Assembly: GCA_025266875.1 (NCBI GenBank)
Contig: JALLLT010000041.1
Coordinates: 1 to 64,000 of the forward strand
Reading direction: 5' to 3'
Source: Fennellomyces sp. T-0311
Lineage: Eukaryota; Mucoromycota; Mucoromycetes; Mucorales; Lichtheimiaceae
Length of the DNA: 64,000 bases
The notes under the pieces are model-generated. The model did not search any database, was not told the origin of the DNA, and saw only the letters and a program-made list of their open reading frames with translations. Made by a program: the position numbers and the translations under genes. Shown here one piece after another: positions 21,012-32,444 of the stretch (positions within the stretch are counted from its first letter, which is position 1; each line of letters opens with the position of its first letter).

Positions 21012-23034
21012 GCTTCATACAATGAGTTGTTAACGGATGTAATAGGCGCTTCACTTGCCTTTATTACTTCACGGCTCGTTGTTCAAGTACTATCTATCCC
21101 GTTTACTATAAGTTAATACTCTAAATGTGTATTGCCATCTCGTGCACAGCTGGGAAAACTGAATCAGTTTGTCAAACTAAAGTCTGACGGGCGTTCGATC
21201 GGTACGATAACGATGTGCGTGGACCACGTCAGGTGAAGTTCAGGGAAGGAAACCCATACCATCTGGTACTAACACTGAGGTGTATACTTTCATGACGTCC
21301 ATTTACGATGAAAGGGTTAGAGAGGTAGAGTTGACGGCTAGGTCTCGTACTATGACTTATATTCTGGAGAAGGACCGCGAGTTCCATACCGATCCACTTT
21401 TGTGGTCATATAGCTACTCGATATACATGCCCCACGCCCTTCCACATGGCAAAATACGATCTGACCATGCCTGGTACGTAAGTTGTATGTTTCTTAGCTT
21501 TATGTATAAGCTCAAATGCTGCTGTAAAGTGCGTGTTCTCGTCCACGACAAATTTGATATTCCAGAGTCGTGATTCCCTCTGCTTCGAGACACGTAATCA
21601 ATGCTTGCACTACTGCAGAAGGATAGTGTCCATTAATATTATACTTCGTACGTAGGTATCATTAGAAAATATAAAAAGAAGAGCAAAAGAGCCATTAATC
21701 TATCGAAAGATGAGCTACGATGGCTAACTATTAATAAAAATTAAGCAGCTACCCAGGTATGGGTGTAATATCCCAATTCAAGATACTCTTTTAAGCGAGA
21801 TGATGAGCGCAGAATAGACAGAAATGTAGGGAAAGGCTAGATATGAAGGTGAAGTTATCTCACGGTGACCAATGCAGATTACCCTGACATCGGATAAAGT
21901 ATTGACCTATAGGGGTTCAAATCGGATGATTCTTTCCATGAAATGATAAAGAGCATAGCACACTTTATCATCTGCAGCAACCATTCCAAAAAGAAAAACC
22001 ATCAATCAATTTAAGGATCTCCGATCAATGCAGCTTAGAGTTGCTTACCTGATGACCGGTGAAACATTATGTAGCGAATGACGAATTTTCCGGTGCGCTC
22101 GGAGGCGACGGGTTCATTTAGCTGTCATTGAACGTGCGCATTAATGCCCGCAAGGCTCGTTCACAATGTATTGTAAGCCGAGTGTTGCTCCGGCATTACA
22201 TATCGTATTAAAAATCAAACTAAAAAATTGATTATTATGCATCTTGTTTTCGCCACATTAACGGCCGAAGTGGTACGCATGGACAAGTTCTGGCTAAACA
22301 ATTTGTAGAAACCTTGTTCCGTTTACGCCGCTCGGTTTGTGTAATAGGTATTGGTTACTAACGTCACCATGATAGCAGCGTTACTTACCGACGCTTATTG
22401 CAAAGTCAAGGGAAAAAAGTGATGCGCGTCAAAGCACTTGCCAAACACAAAGATGTCATGGAAGGGATATAGCAGACATGTGATGTGCGTTTCAAGAACT
22501 TATCGTGGAAAAACAGAACGGCGGGCTGTATTTTCTGGCAATGACGAATTGCAATTGTAGGACAGCCAGTCAGAGCCAGTGACCAGCTGACATCTGCGTT
22601 ATGATTGGCGCAAATAAAAAATAACCAGAGATTTGGCTGAGAAGATTGTTTTTCGTGCTTCCTTTACTCTGCCACAACACCCACGCTTGATTTCAAAAAG
22701 CAACTTCATCTTTACAAAAGCCCATTTGCTTTTCGAATCTCAATTCAGACTTTTTCAAAAGCCTCTTTTTTGCCCTTACCCTTTGAATCCTTTTTCCCTT
22801 TTTTTTGTAGTACGTTAGGGCGTTCCATCAGGTGAGAATGGAAGTTTTTGCGGTCGAAAGTGGAGCTAATGTTGCGGTGGTGTAGGTGAAACGCCCACTC
22901 AGAAAAAGAGTAGAACTGGACAAGACAACTGTGATTTTCCTTTACGCTTCAAGCACCATCTTTTCCAAGGCCACCAAGGAAGGAAATTTCGCCTTTAGTA
23001 GTAGTAATAGTTTTATAAGTAGCAATCTATCGCC
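21012..23034. other. Region without a confident gene; 5' flank of antizyme
   Basis: A 97-codon plus frame at 21280-21573 extends upstream in frame but has no recognised domain. The stretch 22620-23034 is pyrimidine-rich and then carries short exon-like frames. It is the likely 5' untranslated region of the antizyme mRNA and may hold a non-coding or upstream exon: an ATG at 22848, and AG acceptors near 22997 and 23019. I see no RNA gene. Confidence 0.4.
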
Positions 23035-23757
23035 ATGATTATCGCAAGCCCTGCCAAAAAAGAGCTTGCCATACAGCTGCAAGTGCTGCAGACGCCAACA
23101 ACAGCAACCTCAAGCCCAGATACCGTGTGTTTTTCTCATGAATACTGCAGCAATCCCGAGGACCAAGACATCGTTACCGTGTCCAAACGTGAGCTAGGTA
23201 GGTTCAGTTCATTGTGCCTCAACAAAGACGTTGCCACTGACGACCCTCCGTAGGTACCGCCACCGACTTTGTGGGCACCGTCTTTGCTCGCTGGAGCAAG
23301 AGCGTGGATGAGCATATGGTGATTTCAACGACTACACATGAAACATCCAGGCCAGTGCAATGTCAGGCTTTCATTCATGATGATACGGTTTTTCTCACTT
23401 GTCCTGTTATGGATCGTTTATCAAGCTGGGCTGACGGCGAGTTTCAATCTTGGTAAGCTTTCTGGCTTCTAAACAAACAACGCAAACTAACATGTTTTCT
23501 GCATCGCCAGTGTCACCCATCTGATCGAACTTGCTGAAGAAAAAACAGGTTGTGAATATCTTGTCATTGCCATTGACCGCCGACACCTTGATAGTAGGTT
23601 TCTTTCAGCTTTTGTACCCTTCCGATGCACCTTACTTACCCGCCTTGCCTTAGATAACACAGTAATCCGAGCATTCATGTATCTTGGATTCCAGATGATC
23701 GAGCCCTCAGTGTATGGCCAAGAGCCCGGCTTCATCCTTGTTGGTTACGAGCTGTAA
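23035..23757 (+). CDS. OAZ: Ornithine decarboxylase antizyme
   Basis: Antizyme binds ornithine decarboxylase, sends it to the proteasome without ubiquitin and limits polyamine uptake. Exons 23035-23197, 23254-23452, 23511-23593 and 23654-23757 join to 182 residues. The conserved C-terminal fold is clear: GTVFARWSK, ELAEEKTGCEYLVIAIDRR, then VIRAFMYLGFQMIEPSVY and the terminal FILVGYEL. Known antizymes are made by +1 ribosomal frameshifting at the end of a short first ORF. Here the joined frame is open back to an ATG at 23035, and a separate overlapping frame ends TCA TGA at 23136-23141. It is unclear whether frameshifting is used; the ORF1 start could not be fixed. Confidence 0.85.
23136..23141 (+). 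promoter_or_regulatory. Candidate +1 frameshift site TCA TGA of antizyme
   Basis: In the frame one base behind the antizyme frame, an open stretch of ~40 codons (23019-23138) ends with TTT TTC TCA TGA. A +1 slip at TCA would continue as GAA TAC TGC into the conserved antizyme frame. Antizyme shift sites are usually NNN-TGA, most often TCC TGA. No ATG opens this frame locally; it would need an upstream exon. Confidence 0.35.
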
Positions 23758-24727
23758 GCGCACACAATTTTCCTTTTTTATAGAACCATTCGCACAACAA
23801 ATAAAACATCATACCTATATTTGCTCCTTCTCACAATTGAAACATGCTTCGTTTTATAAATGGTTTTCAAATATTTCTTTATATTTTTATTATTCTTTAT
23901 TAAACTATGCAGCTATTGCTCTATAGATAAAAGATTGTATACCGTCGTAAAGCCTATGCAAAAAAAGCACGTTAGGGCCCAAGTTCATGTGTCTTTGAAA
24001 AGAAAAAGAAATAAGAGTAGGTGATTCGTCAGGCTCATTAAATCAGTATATATTTTTTAGAATCCACACATGTAGATTAAGACATGCGAAAGTTTTGCAT
24101 CCTTCAAATCATACTCTTGTTTCTTTTAAAAGAACAGATAGTTTACCTTAACAGTTGAAGAGCGATAAAGAGAGGAGGAGCTGAAACGGACCTCTTTTAA
24201 AAAAATTTTCGTCTAAATAGTCACACGCTCGCAAGGTCCGACTATTCTAACTGATATGCGGAAAAACGCGATGCTTTTACGACCCCTCTACCTCATTTTT
24301 AATATTCAGGTGCTGACGATGGGAGGAGAGACTTTGCAGATCATCTTTGGGACACCAGTTTAGGACAGTTGAATTACCACCTTGCTTTCAAGCTGCTCGT
24401 TTGTTTTAGCAGCGCACAGTAACTATGTAGGACCCAATGATATCCTTAGCTTTCAAGCATGATGCATCCTTGAATAGTAAAAGAGGGAGCCATTCTTACG
24501 CATTGGATTCAAAACAATAACTATGCTTGGTGTGTACTATGAATAAAACTTATTATTCAATAATAAATGTACGTTTGGATTACGCGATATAATCAAGGTT
24601 ATTAAGGCTGGCATCAAGCAGAAACATACACCAAAGGACTTGTGATGGCCATTCGCTCTTTTGATAACCGGACAAGTTTCAACTTTGTACATAAAAAGTG
24701 GCGAAAGGGGACGATACAGTCGGTGCA
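23758..24727. other. AT-rich intergenic DNA
   Basis: 3' flank of the antizyme gene. No supported feature. Confidence 0.4.
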
Positions 24728-26050
24728 TTATTCTGTGAGAGACAAAATTCTGCCAAGATCTGCTGTATTCTGGAGCGTGCTCATGTAGCCACGGCACAGG
24801 CGGTCGTACTCTAGGGAAAGAAATGTGCTTCCTTCAATCGGTAGGGCCAAGATAAGAGCTGTAGTGATCATTTGAGACACTTGATATAACGACAAGCGCG
24901 AGAGCCATCGATTCATTTGCGGAGGAAGTTCTGCGTATAGGCAGGATGTGAGGTTGGCCATTGATGATATATGGATATTGTTGGAATATAGCTATTGAAG
25001 TAGGTTTTTCCATCAAGATATATGCCTTTATACAAAACAGGGATAAAGCCACAGGTCAAAGACATATGCTCTTCACTGATGGTATCCTGTAATACCGGAT
25101 TCGCGAGCCGTTCAAAGAAATACGTAATGGAGGGTTAAATGAGCATTATTTGCCCCAGTCTATGGCAGTAATGAGCTGGTCATGGTCTCATTACCTGCAG
25201 CAATCTCGTTATTCACGTCGGCGTGGATAGGCACACCTATTAACAGTATGGAAACATCTTTATTTCCCAGGAGACGACAGAACTGGATTATTAAATCAAA
25301 TAAAAACTGGTAATACTGGAAGTGATACGTACCATCCTTGAGCGACGAGAAAATGTTTGCTAGTGCAAATATTCGATCGTGTGTTTTACTGCTGGTGCGC
25401 TTCCTTGCAGGCCATAATACCGTACATTCCCATCAGTCTGTTTTACCTGTGGTACATACGAATATTTTCAAGGAACATACAGGTTCTGCTTGAATATTCA
25501 CACATCTGAACGTACGCACTTTAACCAAAGACGAGCGTTACGACCGATAAAAGACAGCTTTCTAGACATATACAACTCTGCGAACGCCCAAATATGCTTG
25601 CTCCACTGACTTTCTAATAGCAGTTCAATGCTTGCACGATATGATGTGTCCAAATGAGGGACTCTTAGCTCGAATATGAGAGCCAAAGTAAAGACACCAT
25701 CTTGTAACTATAGTACATCCACCGTATCTCACGCACTTTCGCATCGTGGCTGGATTGATCGTCATAAATCCAGTCGTATCAAATATACTCAATCCCAAAC
25801 TACTTGCAGATATGTTGAACAAGATCTTCGAAAGTAACTTTTTCCCCCGGGCACTCCTGGCTGTAATGGTAACAGTGTCCTTTCCTTCGTCACTCCGGCC
25901 GTTACTCTTCACCTCCCTTGTGGGCCAATTCCCCAGATAAATTCCATGATCAAGACAGAGCCCAGTAATGATTGTTTACCGTTAATCCGAGCGCAACCTG
26001 CATATCGGATACACGAACAATCCAGATGGGCGTGAATGAGCTTGTTGGAT
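24728..26050 (-). pseudogene. Decayed minus-strand protein-coding locus
   Basis: Several minus-strand pieces read like real protein but in shifting frames: FELRVPHLDTSYRASIELLL (about 25500-25690), a segment with SILLIGVPIHADVNNEIAAG (about 25200-25300), ITYFFERLANPVLQDTISEE (about 25060-25140) and MITTALILALPIEGSTF (about 24840-24900). They follow one another in order on one strand, separated by stops and gaps that lack clean splice sites. I infer a degenerating gene of unknown family, or an intron-rich gene I cannot resolve. Confidence 0.35.
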
Positions 26051-26737
26051 GGAACGATGACTACACTAGATACTGCCAGACAATATTACACATGAATTAT
26101 TACCATCCATACATGTTCTCCTTCGAAGATTCGAGACGTTAACTGTCTTCGGGTGAGTTAACGTTCTATTTGCTTCATATATATATACTTTTAGTCGCTC
26201 TCGTATGTAATAGGAAGGTTCATCCTCACCATGCATAAGATCGTAAGCACAAAACAAATACTTTTTTCTATCCGTATGAAGGTAATAAAGTAGTAATGAC
26301 ACATTCTCATGGGAGTTTTGCAAGACGTTTATGCCAGTGTTGTTGAATGTTTGAAGGAAGGCATGAAAGTTTTATTAACATGCAATAATTGAATAGTAAA
26401 CTCATATTTTTTATGCTAATGTTATAGAGTTTCACTGAACTTCCTTAATGTTATACATTCTATACAATAGATCGCTCAACTCATTATCAAGCAAGCAGAA
26501 GGCTTTTGATGACAAGCTATCCAATAATATCTACGACGATATGCTATTCAAAATAAAGGGTTTCTAAAGATCGTTCAAAAAAGCGGAGAAATAGAAAAGA
26601 GATGCGGAGGCAGTTGCGAACCGAGGTCCCAAACAATGGCTGTGTCGTACTATCACTATCGTGCCACAACACTAGTCTGCGGCCCCCGAACTGGTCTTGC
26701 AAACAGATTCGCTCGTTACCTTCACTTCCTTTCAACC
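26051..26737. other. Intergenic DNA upstream of F-box gene
   Basis: AT-rich, with no supported gene. Presumed promoter of the F-box/LRR gene lies at its right end. Confidence 0.4.
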
Positions 26738-28855
26738 ATGACACGCAGTAGTAGCATTTCTACTGAATTAGGCCATCCATTACCGGACTCAATTAATATG
26801 CCACTGCAGCCAACGAAGAATCAGCAACTTGGATACATGGCCGCATTGCATCCTGACATTATCCTCACTGTTTTTGGCTATCTGACCCAAGACGACTGTT
26901 TAAGGTGTATGGCGGTCTGCCGCGACTGGTACGATATGGTACCGCAATATTCTCAGAGCCTCTGGAAAAAAGTGTGTCTCAGTGGACAGAACGCTCACAA
27001 GGAAAACCAGCGTCAAATCCTCTGCCTGGGCGATCATGTCAAAATTGTCATCTTGGATACGTTTGACGATGAACAAGGGTTGTATCGTGTTATGCACAAG
27101 CTTTTCAAGTGGGGATGTACACAGTTAATTTCTTTGGGTAAGTGTTGACGGAGCAATGTACGAGACAGCTCTTAATGTTCTGTAACAGAATTCAGGCAAT
27201 GCCATACGAACGATCACGATGCATTTCTGGACGCGTTGACAGAGCTGGCACCCCATTTGACTTACTTGACAATTTTAGACCATGGCTCTAACATTGCGTT
27301 TCTACCAGTTTTCAACGCGTGTCCGGAGCTCACCCATTTTACCTACCAGATCCAAGTGGAAGCTTGGGAGGCCAGCAACGTATACGACACAGAACCACTC
27401 ATCCACAGATCGAACGAACTGCTGCCGCTGGATCGGGCGACAAAGATCACACATTTATCCTTGGATGTTCTAATGAATAACCAGGCCCGGGTTTACCCAA
27501 TCTTACGACGCTGTCCTAAACTACGTTATTTTGTCGGCCCTAGCAAGAGAGCGGCTATTGTGGATGGTGACACTTTATCAAACGAGCTCCAGGAGTACAA
27601 CCAGTTTCAGATCGATCTTGATAAGTTATTTGATTTGTGTCCGGAGATCACCAGCATCAAGTGTTATTACACTTATTTTACTTTTGACACGCTTGGAGAC
27701 ATGGACACATACGCCACAGATTCCGGTTCCAACGGGCTTCACTACCTCGATATCTGTGAAGATTATGGAAGCGATCGCATAGGACTATGCGTGACAAGGA
27801 ATCAAAATACTCTGGAGTATTTGTCTCTTCAACCGTACGATTTTTTTGAGTCCGATCCCAACCAACAGCTTGAATGGTCTCCAGTATTTCAGTCACTTGA
27901 ATTACCTCGATTACGTACATTGGTTTGTTACTTCATCCAATCAGATGCCGACTCCCTCGTTGCGTTACTCAATAACTGTCCTGCTTTGGAAACGCTCATC
28001 TTACATCCCGCTCGAATGAGAATAGACTCTTCAAGCATTCGATCCCTTGGTACGCTCCATCAGTTACGTTCGCTGAGCCTTACTTATCTACAGATGGCTG
28101 GTCCTTGTTTCCTGATGCTTCTTGATTGTATTCCTGCATTGGAAGAGCTTACCCTGGATATTTGCTCTATATCTATCAAATCACCGATGTATCGCTTCAA
28201 TGGACTGGCAAAGCTGAAACATTTGTCGCTATCGTATATCACTTGGATGGACGACAACGGTACCCTTGATATGGATCATGCGGTTGCTCATTTTATCCGG
28301 TGCCTAGTGATGCAATCGAAACTCGAAACAGTGCTGCTTGCAAACATACCAGGTTTTGAGGCCAAAGCATTGCTAACAGTTGCTGATATACCGTCGCTCA
28401 AGGTATGCGACGTAATTCTCGCGCATGTACATTGTTCCATGGAAGTGTTTTGCACCTTTGCTGCGAAACTCCTTGACACTGCTATCGAAATATTGAGAAT
28501 CCGCTCTCATACCTCGTTGGCCTTCGGTATACTTGAACGTTTGGGGGATTTGCCTTTTCTAAAGGAGCTATATCTGTCACCAGTTCAAAACTTTGGTCTT
28601 CCATGTGAAATTGATGGGTTGGACTTTTTGGGGCTTCTGCACAAGAGCAAGGCTTTGACAGGAGTCTACTTTTATAATGTTGCCGTGATGATGTCTGGAC
28701 GATCGATCAATGATCAAGAATTATCAGTGCTGGTAGAGCAAGAAGCGCCGCGGTATTCTGTATTGAATGGCACCAATCAAACACCACCTCAGTTAAAAAA
28801 AGTACGGGCACCTTTACAATACAATGTTTCCATCAAACATAAAGTTTATCCGTAA
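26738..28855 (+). CDS. F-box/LRR protein (family copy 1)
   Basis: Probable substrate receptor of an SCF ubiquitin ligase. Two exons (26738-27137 and 27189-28855) give 688 residues. The F-box lies at residues ~33-75 (LHPDIILTVFGYLTQDDCLRCMAVCRDWYDMVP). The rest is a solenoid of degenerate leucine-rich repeats, with recurring motifs such as LNNCPALETLIL and LGTLHQLRSLSLTYLQ. I chose the ATG at 26738 (MTRSSSIS) over one at 26636 because the paralogue at 34537 starts at the equivalent place (MTPSNYAL), giving both a 400-nt first exon. The intron interrupts a conserved ...SL-G|E-F... junction in phase 1 in all copies here. Confidence 0.85.
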
Positions 28856-29183
28856 CTTATTTCTGCGCAAACCACCTCGCTCTATTTCATCTTGTAAGTA
28901 TCCGCCTTTATCACCAAGCTGGCTTTCATATGCTATCACAGCTAGCATCGTAATTTAGTACGGCTGTATTGCTCTTTCTTCTCCCAATATGCTGAAGCGC
29001 TCTATCAAACGGGTAGTAGTACAATTAAAAACAGATTCAGGGAATCCCTAAACAAAGAAAAAACCTGCAATCATTATCAAAGGTAATGCAAAGGACCATA
29101 TTGAATGCTTGTTCCCTAAGTTCTCGCAATCTCTCGTTCAAAGAGACACAATATGCGTGACGCTAGCTCCTCGACCAAAAGTA
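28856..29183. other. Intergenic DNA
   Basis: Short 3' flank between F-box copy 1 and the inverted Fanzor-like element. Nothing supported. Confidence 0.4.
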
Positions 29184-30207
29184 TAGGCGTTCAGCTAACT
29201 AAGCTCTTATTCTCCAGCTACAAGCTGGTTGGGGTAGCGAATGAGAACACGAGCTACACCGAAGGGATTTCCATGTTGGGATTGTTTTGATATGGATCTT
29301 GTGGATTTCTCCTGGACGCGGGCAGTGGTGTGTTGTTCTTTGAAATAGCCATGGACAGCCATCTAATTGCGATGTTAAAGGTCGCGGCGTCATCTCTTCC
29401 ATAGGTACTGTTTCGATGGCAAGGGCAACGGACGTTCGTACACCTCAGTGCGCCATTTACTGTCTTCAGTTCGCCTTCTCGACGGTACTTATGCAGCTTC
29501 ATTGGGCTCAAACATACGGAACATGTATGTTCCTTTTCGCTGTTCAGTGTTGGTGCAAGAGTTGTCGATGTTTGGGTTGCTTCGAGTTAGCATCCATTAC
29601 GGTGAATGGAGTGGAAAAAAGAGAGAGGGAGGTGGTAAAGCTGTGTTTTTCCCACCCTCTTGTTTTCTTCGCTGCAACTATGACACAACTTTCTGGCATC
29701 CATTCTCAAATCCAACCCTGCAATGTTGACTTCAGCTGTCAACCGATGGGATCGTTACACAGTGCGTACCATTGTCTTCATCCAGCTACCCTTTGCTTGC
29801 TTCCAGAATTGACGACCGCCTTCCCATATATCACACACCACCTCTGCTCTTTTCGCATCAGCGCTGCCCCATGATGTCATGTATACGCAATAGCATCCGG
29901 TACCCCACATAACAGATTCACCGACTCCACCCAGCCAGCATTTTCGAGAACGGACCCCCTCCCTCTTGTTCTTTCTCCTTATTCACAAGATTCACCAAAC
30001 TTTCACTTTAATTTTAGCCCCTCTGACGCACGGGTTTTTTCTCTACTTTCATCGAGATTGGGCAGAGCGGGAACGCGAATAGCGATGCGCTTCAAGCCAT
30101 ATTATTTTTTATAAAAAAACCGATAATAAAATGTCAAGTTCGATCCAGACGGACCAACCGATTCCTAGACGTCCTTTTCAAACGCCGTATAGAACGCCTA
30201 AAAAAGG
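29184..30207 (-). mobile_element. ~1.03-kb TIR element with Fanzor/TnpB-like remnant, copy B
   Basis: A near-identical inverted copy of 19981-21011, differing by scattered substitutions and small indels. Its minus-strand Fanzor-like C terminus (29254-29544) keeps the same zinc-ribbon and GRDDAATFNIA residues. The ends read AAAAGTATAGGCGTTC at 29184-29200 and GAACGCCTAAAAAA at 30193-30206, so the TIR core AGGCGTTC is intact here whereas copy A has AAGCGTTC at its start. The two copies share the same disrupting stops, so they derive from an already defective parent. Confidence 0.65.
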
Positions 30208-30536
30208 AGTAAAAGGCACTGGATGAATCGGTTTCTTAATCCGTGATTCTCACTGGTCCCAACATTGCATCCGACGGCACCATGATAGTCAGTTTGAATG
30301 GCACGGAAATTCTATGCTATGAACACTCGCTTTGGTTAATACTTTCGCATAATTTATGCGCCAAAAATGGTACATAGCCACTGGTATAGTGTACCGTAAT
30401 ATCAGAAAGCAAGCTCGCTACCTTTGCTTTGTATGCGATATATACGTGAAAGAGTAGATGTAGCTTTTTATCTAAAGTATGACACGCTTGACTATTCAAA
30501 ACTTGATATATAGGAATACTTCAGCAGCGCAGATTT
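30208..30536. other. Intergenic DNA
   Basis: No supported feature between the Fanzor-like element and the decayed F-box copy. Confidence 0.4.
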
Positions 30537-31880
30537 ATGGGTACGTTGCATCTTGACATTGCGTTTGTCATGTCGAATCTAGGCCACGCGGATTGTCCGA
30601 GGTGTATGACAGCTTGTCACGATTGGTATGATATGATACTTCAATATTTGAAGACAGCATGTACGGCAACGCGCCTTGATACGAATGATGCATACAAAGA
30701 TAACCTGTGCCAGGTCTGTTGCTTTGGCAATTACTTGAAAAAATTACCGTCATTAGATTTGACAATGAAGGCGATATCCTTTGTACAATCTACAAACTCT
30801 CGATTGGGGATTCACGAAAATCGAATCTTTGGGTAAGCTATTGCTAGAAATATAACTGTATGAGAGTCGACCCCAGATATTATCCTGGATCAGAATTCAA
30901 TCAATGTAAAATGGATGATTAAGATGCGTTATTAGAAATATGAGTGGACGCAACTGCCTCACTTGACACAGCTGAAAATGCTCGAGCATGGCTCGAATGT
31001 TGCTTTGTCACACGTCATGCATCTCATATACTAAGCTAACACCAATTTTTGCAACGTTCGAAGTATTTACTACAGTGGCCGCTTTATAAAACGATACGAT
31101 GGTGCAGCCCAAACTTTATCGCTATATCAAAATATCGTTATGTAAAATGGGATTTGGCAGTGATTACCGTATTGGTGCATCGAGAATTGTATCGTTATAT
31201 CGAATTATCGTTATATAAAATATCATTATATAAAGCGGCCACTGTACAAGGATCCTGTTATCCACCATCACGAGATTGAACATCAAAATTTACAGATTCG
31301 TGTCAGGGTGCTGTGATGAAAAACAATACCCAGCTATTATATCCAATTTTAAGAAGGTTTCCTGATCTGAGACATTTCGTTGATCTAATTATCAACGCAG
31401 TTGATGATGTCCTTGAGTGGGAAGATCCAATTCTGGAACACTCTCGATCAACTATGGAACTTTTCTCTGAAGTTTATTTTGGTGCAATCCCCGTTTATTT
31501 CGTCATGGTATCTCCGATGTCCAAAGTATCCACAAACTCTACACCAGTAATACCGGCTGCAATGGTCTTCAATATCTCGAGGTACGACATGGCTTTGATG
31601 CAGGATGCATTACGCGACATTTGGCAGAAAATTAAAACATTCCGGGACATCTGGCCATCAAGAACTGTGTAGGCAATTGGATCGGGATTGATTGGTCATC
31701 AGTGTTTGGATCAATTCGGTTGACACAATTACATTCGCGGACTTGCTATCACTTTATAAGAACTCCGTCTCATTCGTCGCCCTGATCCGCAGTTGTTCTG
31801 TTCTGAAAGGAGTGTATTCCGATGGCGAAGGGTTATCATTCCGTTTTCTCAAAGCTTCAGGAAGCTACCACAACTAAAAT
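30537..31880 (+). pseudogene. Decayed F-box/LRR gene (family copy 2)
   Basis: Homologous to the gene at 26738-28855 but broken. The F-box part reads MGTLHLDIAFVMSNLGHADC...MTACHDWYDMI (30537-30836), and the conserved intron position survives (FG|gtaag near 30833). Then HLTQLKMLEHGSNVAL (about 30960-31005) matches HLTYLTILDHGSNIAF of copy 1. Further pieces are LLYPILRRFPDLRHFVD (31335-31390) and a C-terminal-like LIRSCSVLKGVYSDG. Multiple frameshifts, stops and deletions separate them. A 176-bp TA-flanked MITE is inserted at 31071-31246. Confidence 0.8.
31071..31246. mobile_element. Tc1/mariner-type MITE
   Basis: A 176-bp element with nearly perfect TIRs: TACAGTGGCCGCTTTATA at the left and TATATAAAGCGGCCACTGTA at the right. 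The outermost TA on each side fits the TA target duplication of Tc1/mariner transposons. The interior is AT-rich with repeated TATCGTTATAT motifs and no coding capacity. It sits inside the decayed F-box copy. Confidence 0.8.
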
Positions 31881-32444
31881 GACTACGTATCACCGTTTAT
31901 TGAACGTAAAATAACCTTTACCAGAGTTTATCGCTTTGATTTAGTACAGCTATTGAAAATGACCAACAATTTATGGACACGCATTTCAGATTCAACATTT
32001 GATTTGACGACGTACCGATGCTAATCGAGTAAGAAGCCGCTGTATTTACAGTACTTGAAAGCAACAGTTGTCGTTCACAGCCCACAGAACTACCTAGCAT
32101 ATGGAGTTCAGAGAGTTATGAAGTAGCTATCATGAACGTAAATTGCATGGGTAGTTAGTTAGCATAAAATATGTGAGAAAATCCTTGTGCCTTGGTAATA
32201 TATATAAAAGTAACCATCGCTCTGTTTGGAGAGCAAATGCTGCAAAATCGGCGGCTCATCAAAAAAGGGTACACATGTACCATTCATTATTCGATCCTTG
32301 TAGAAAGCTACATTGCATGTGCACTTACATGGAAGCTTTGCATCCGATTCTATTATTTTTGCGGTTATACTTTTTTCTTATTATTCCAGTTACTTACGTA
32401 TTACGTATCAGGAATTAACTGTAAAAATTTATTGTTGTCAAACA
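31881..32444. other. Intergenic DNA
   Basis: Lies between the decayed F-box copy and the 3' end of the minus-strand F-box gene. Nothing supported. Confidence 0.4.

Noticed and set aside
23248..23256. CCG TAG G as an antizyme frameshift site
   Set aside because: A +1 shift there gives the wrong frame. The TAG is the last triplet of a normal GT-AG intron (23198-23253) whose removal restores the antizyme frame.
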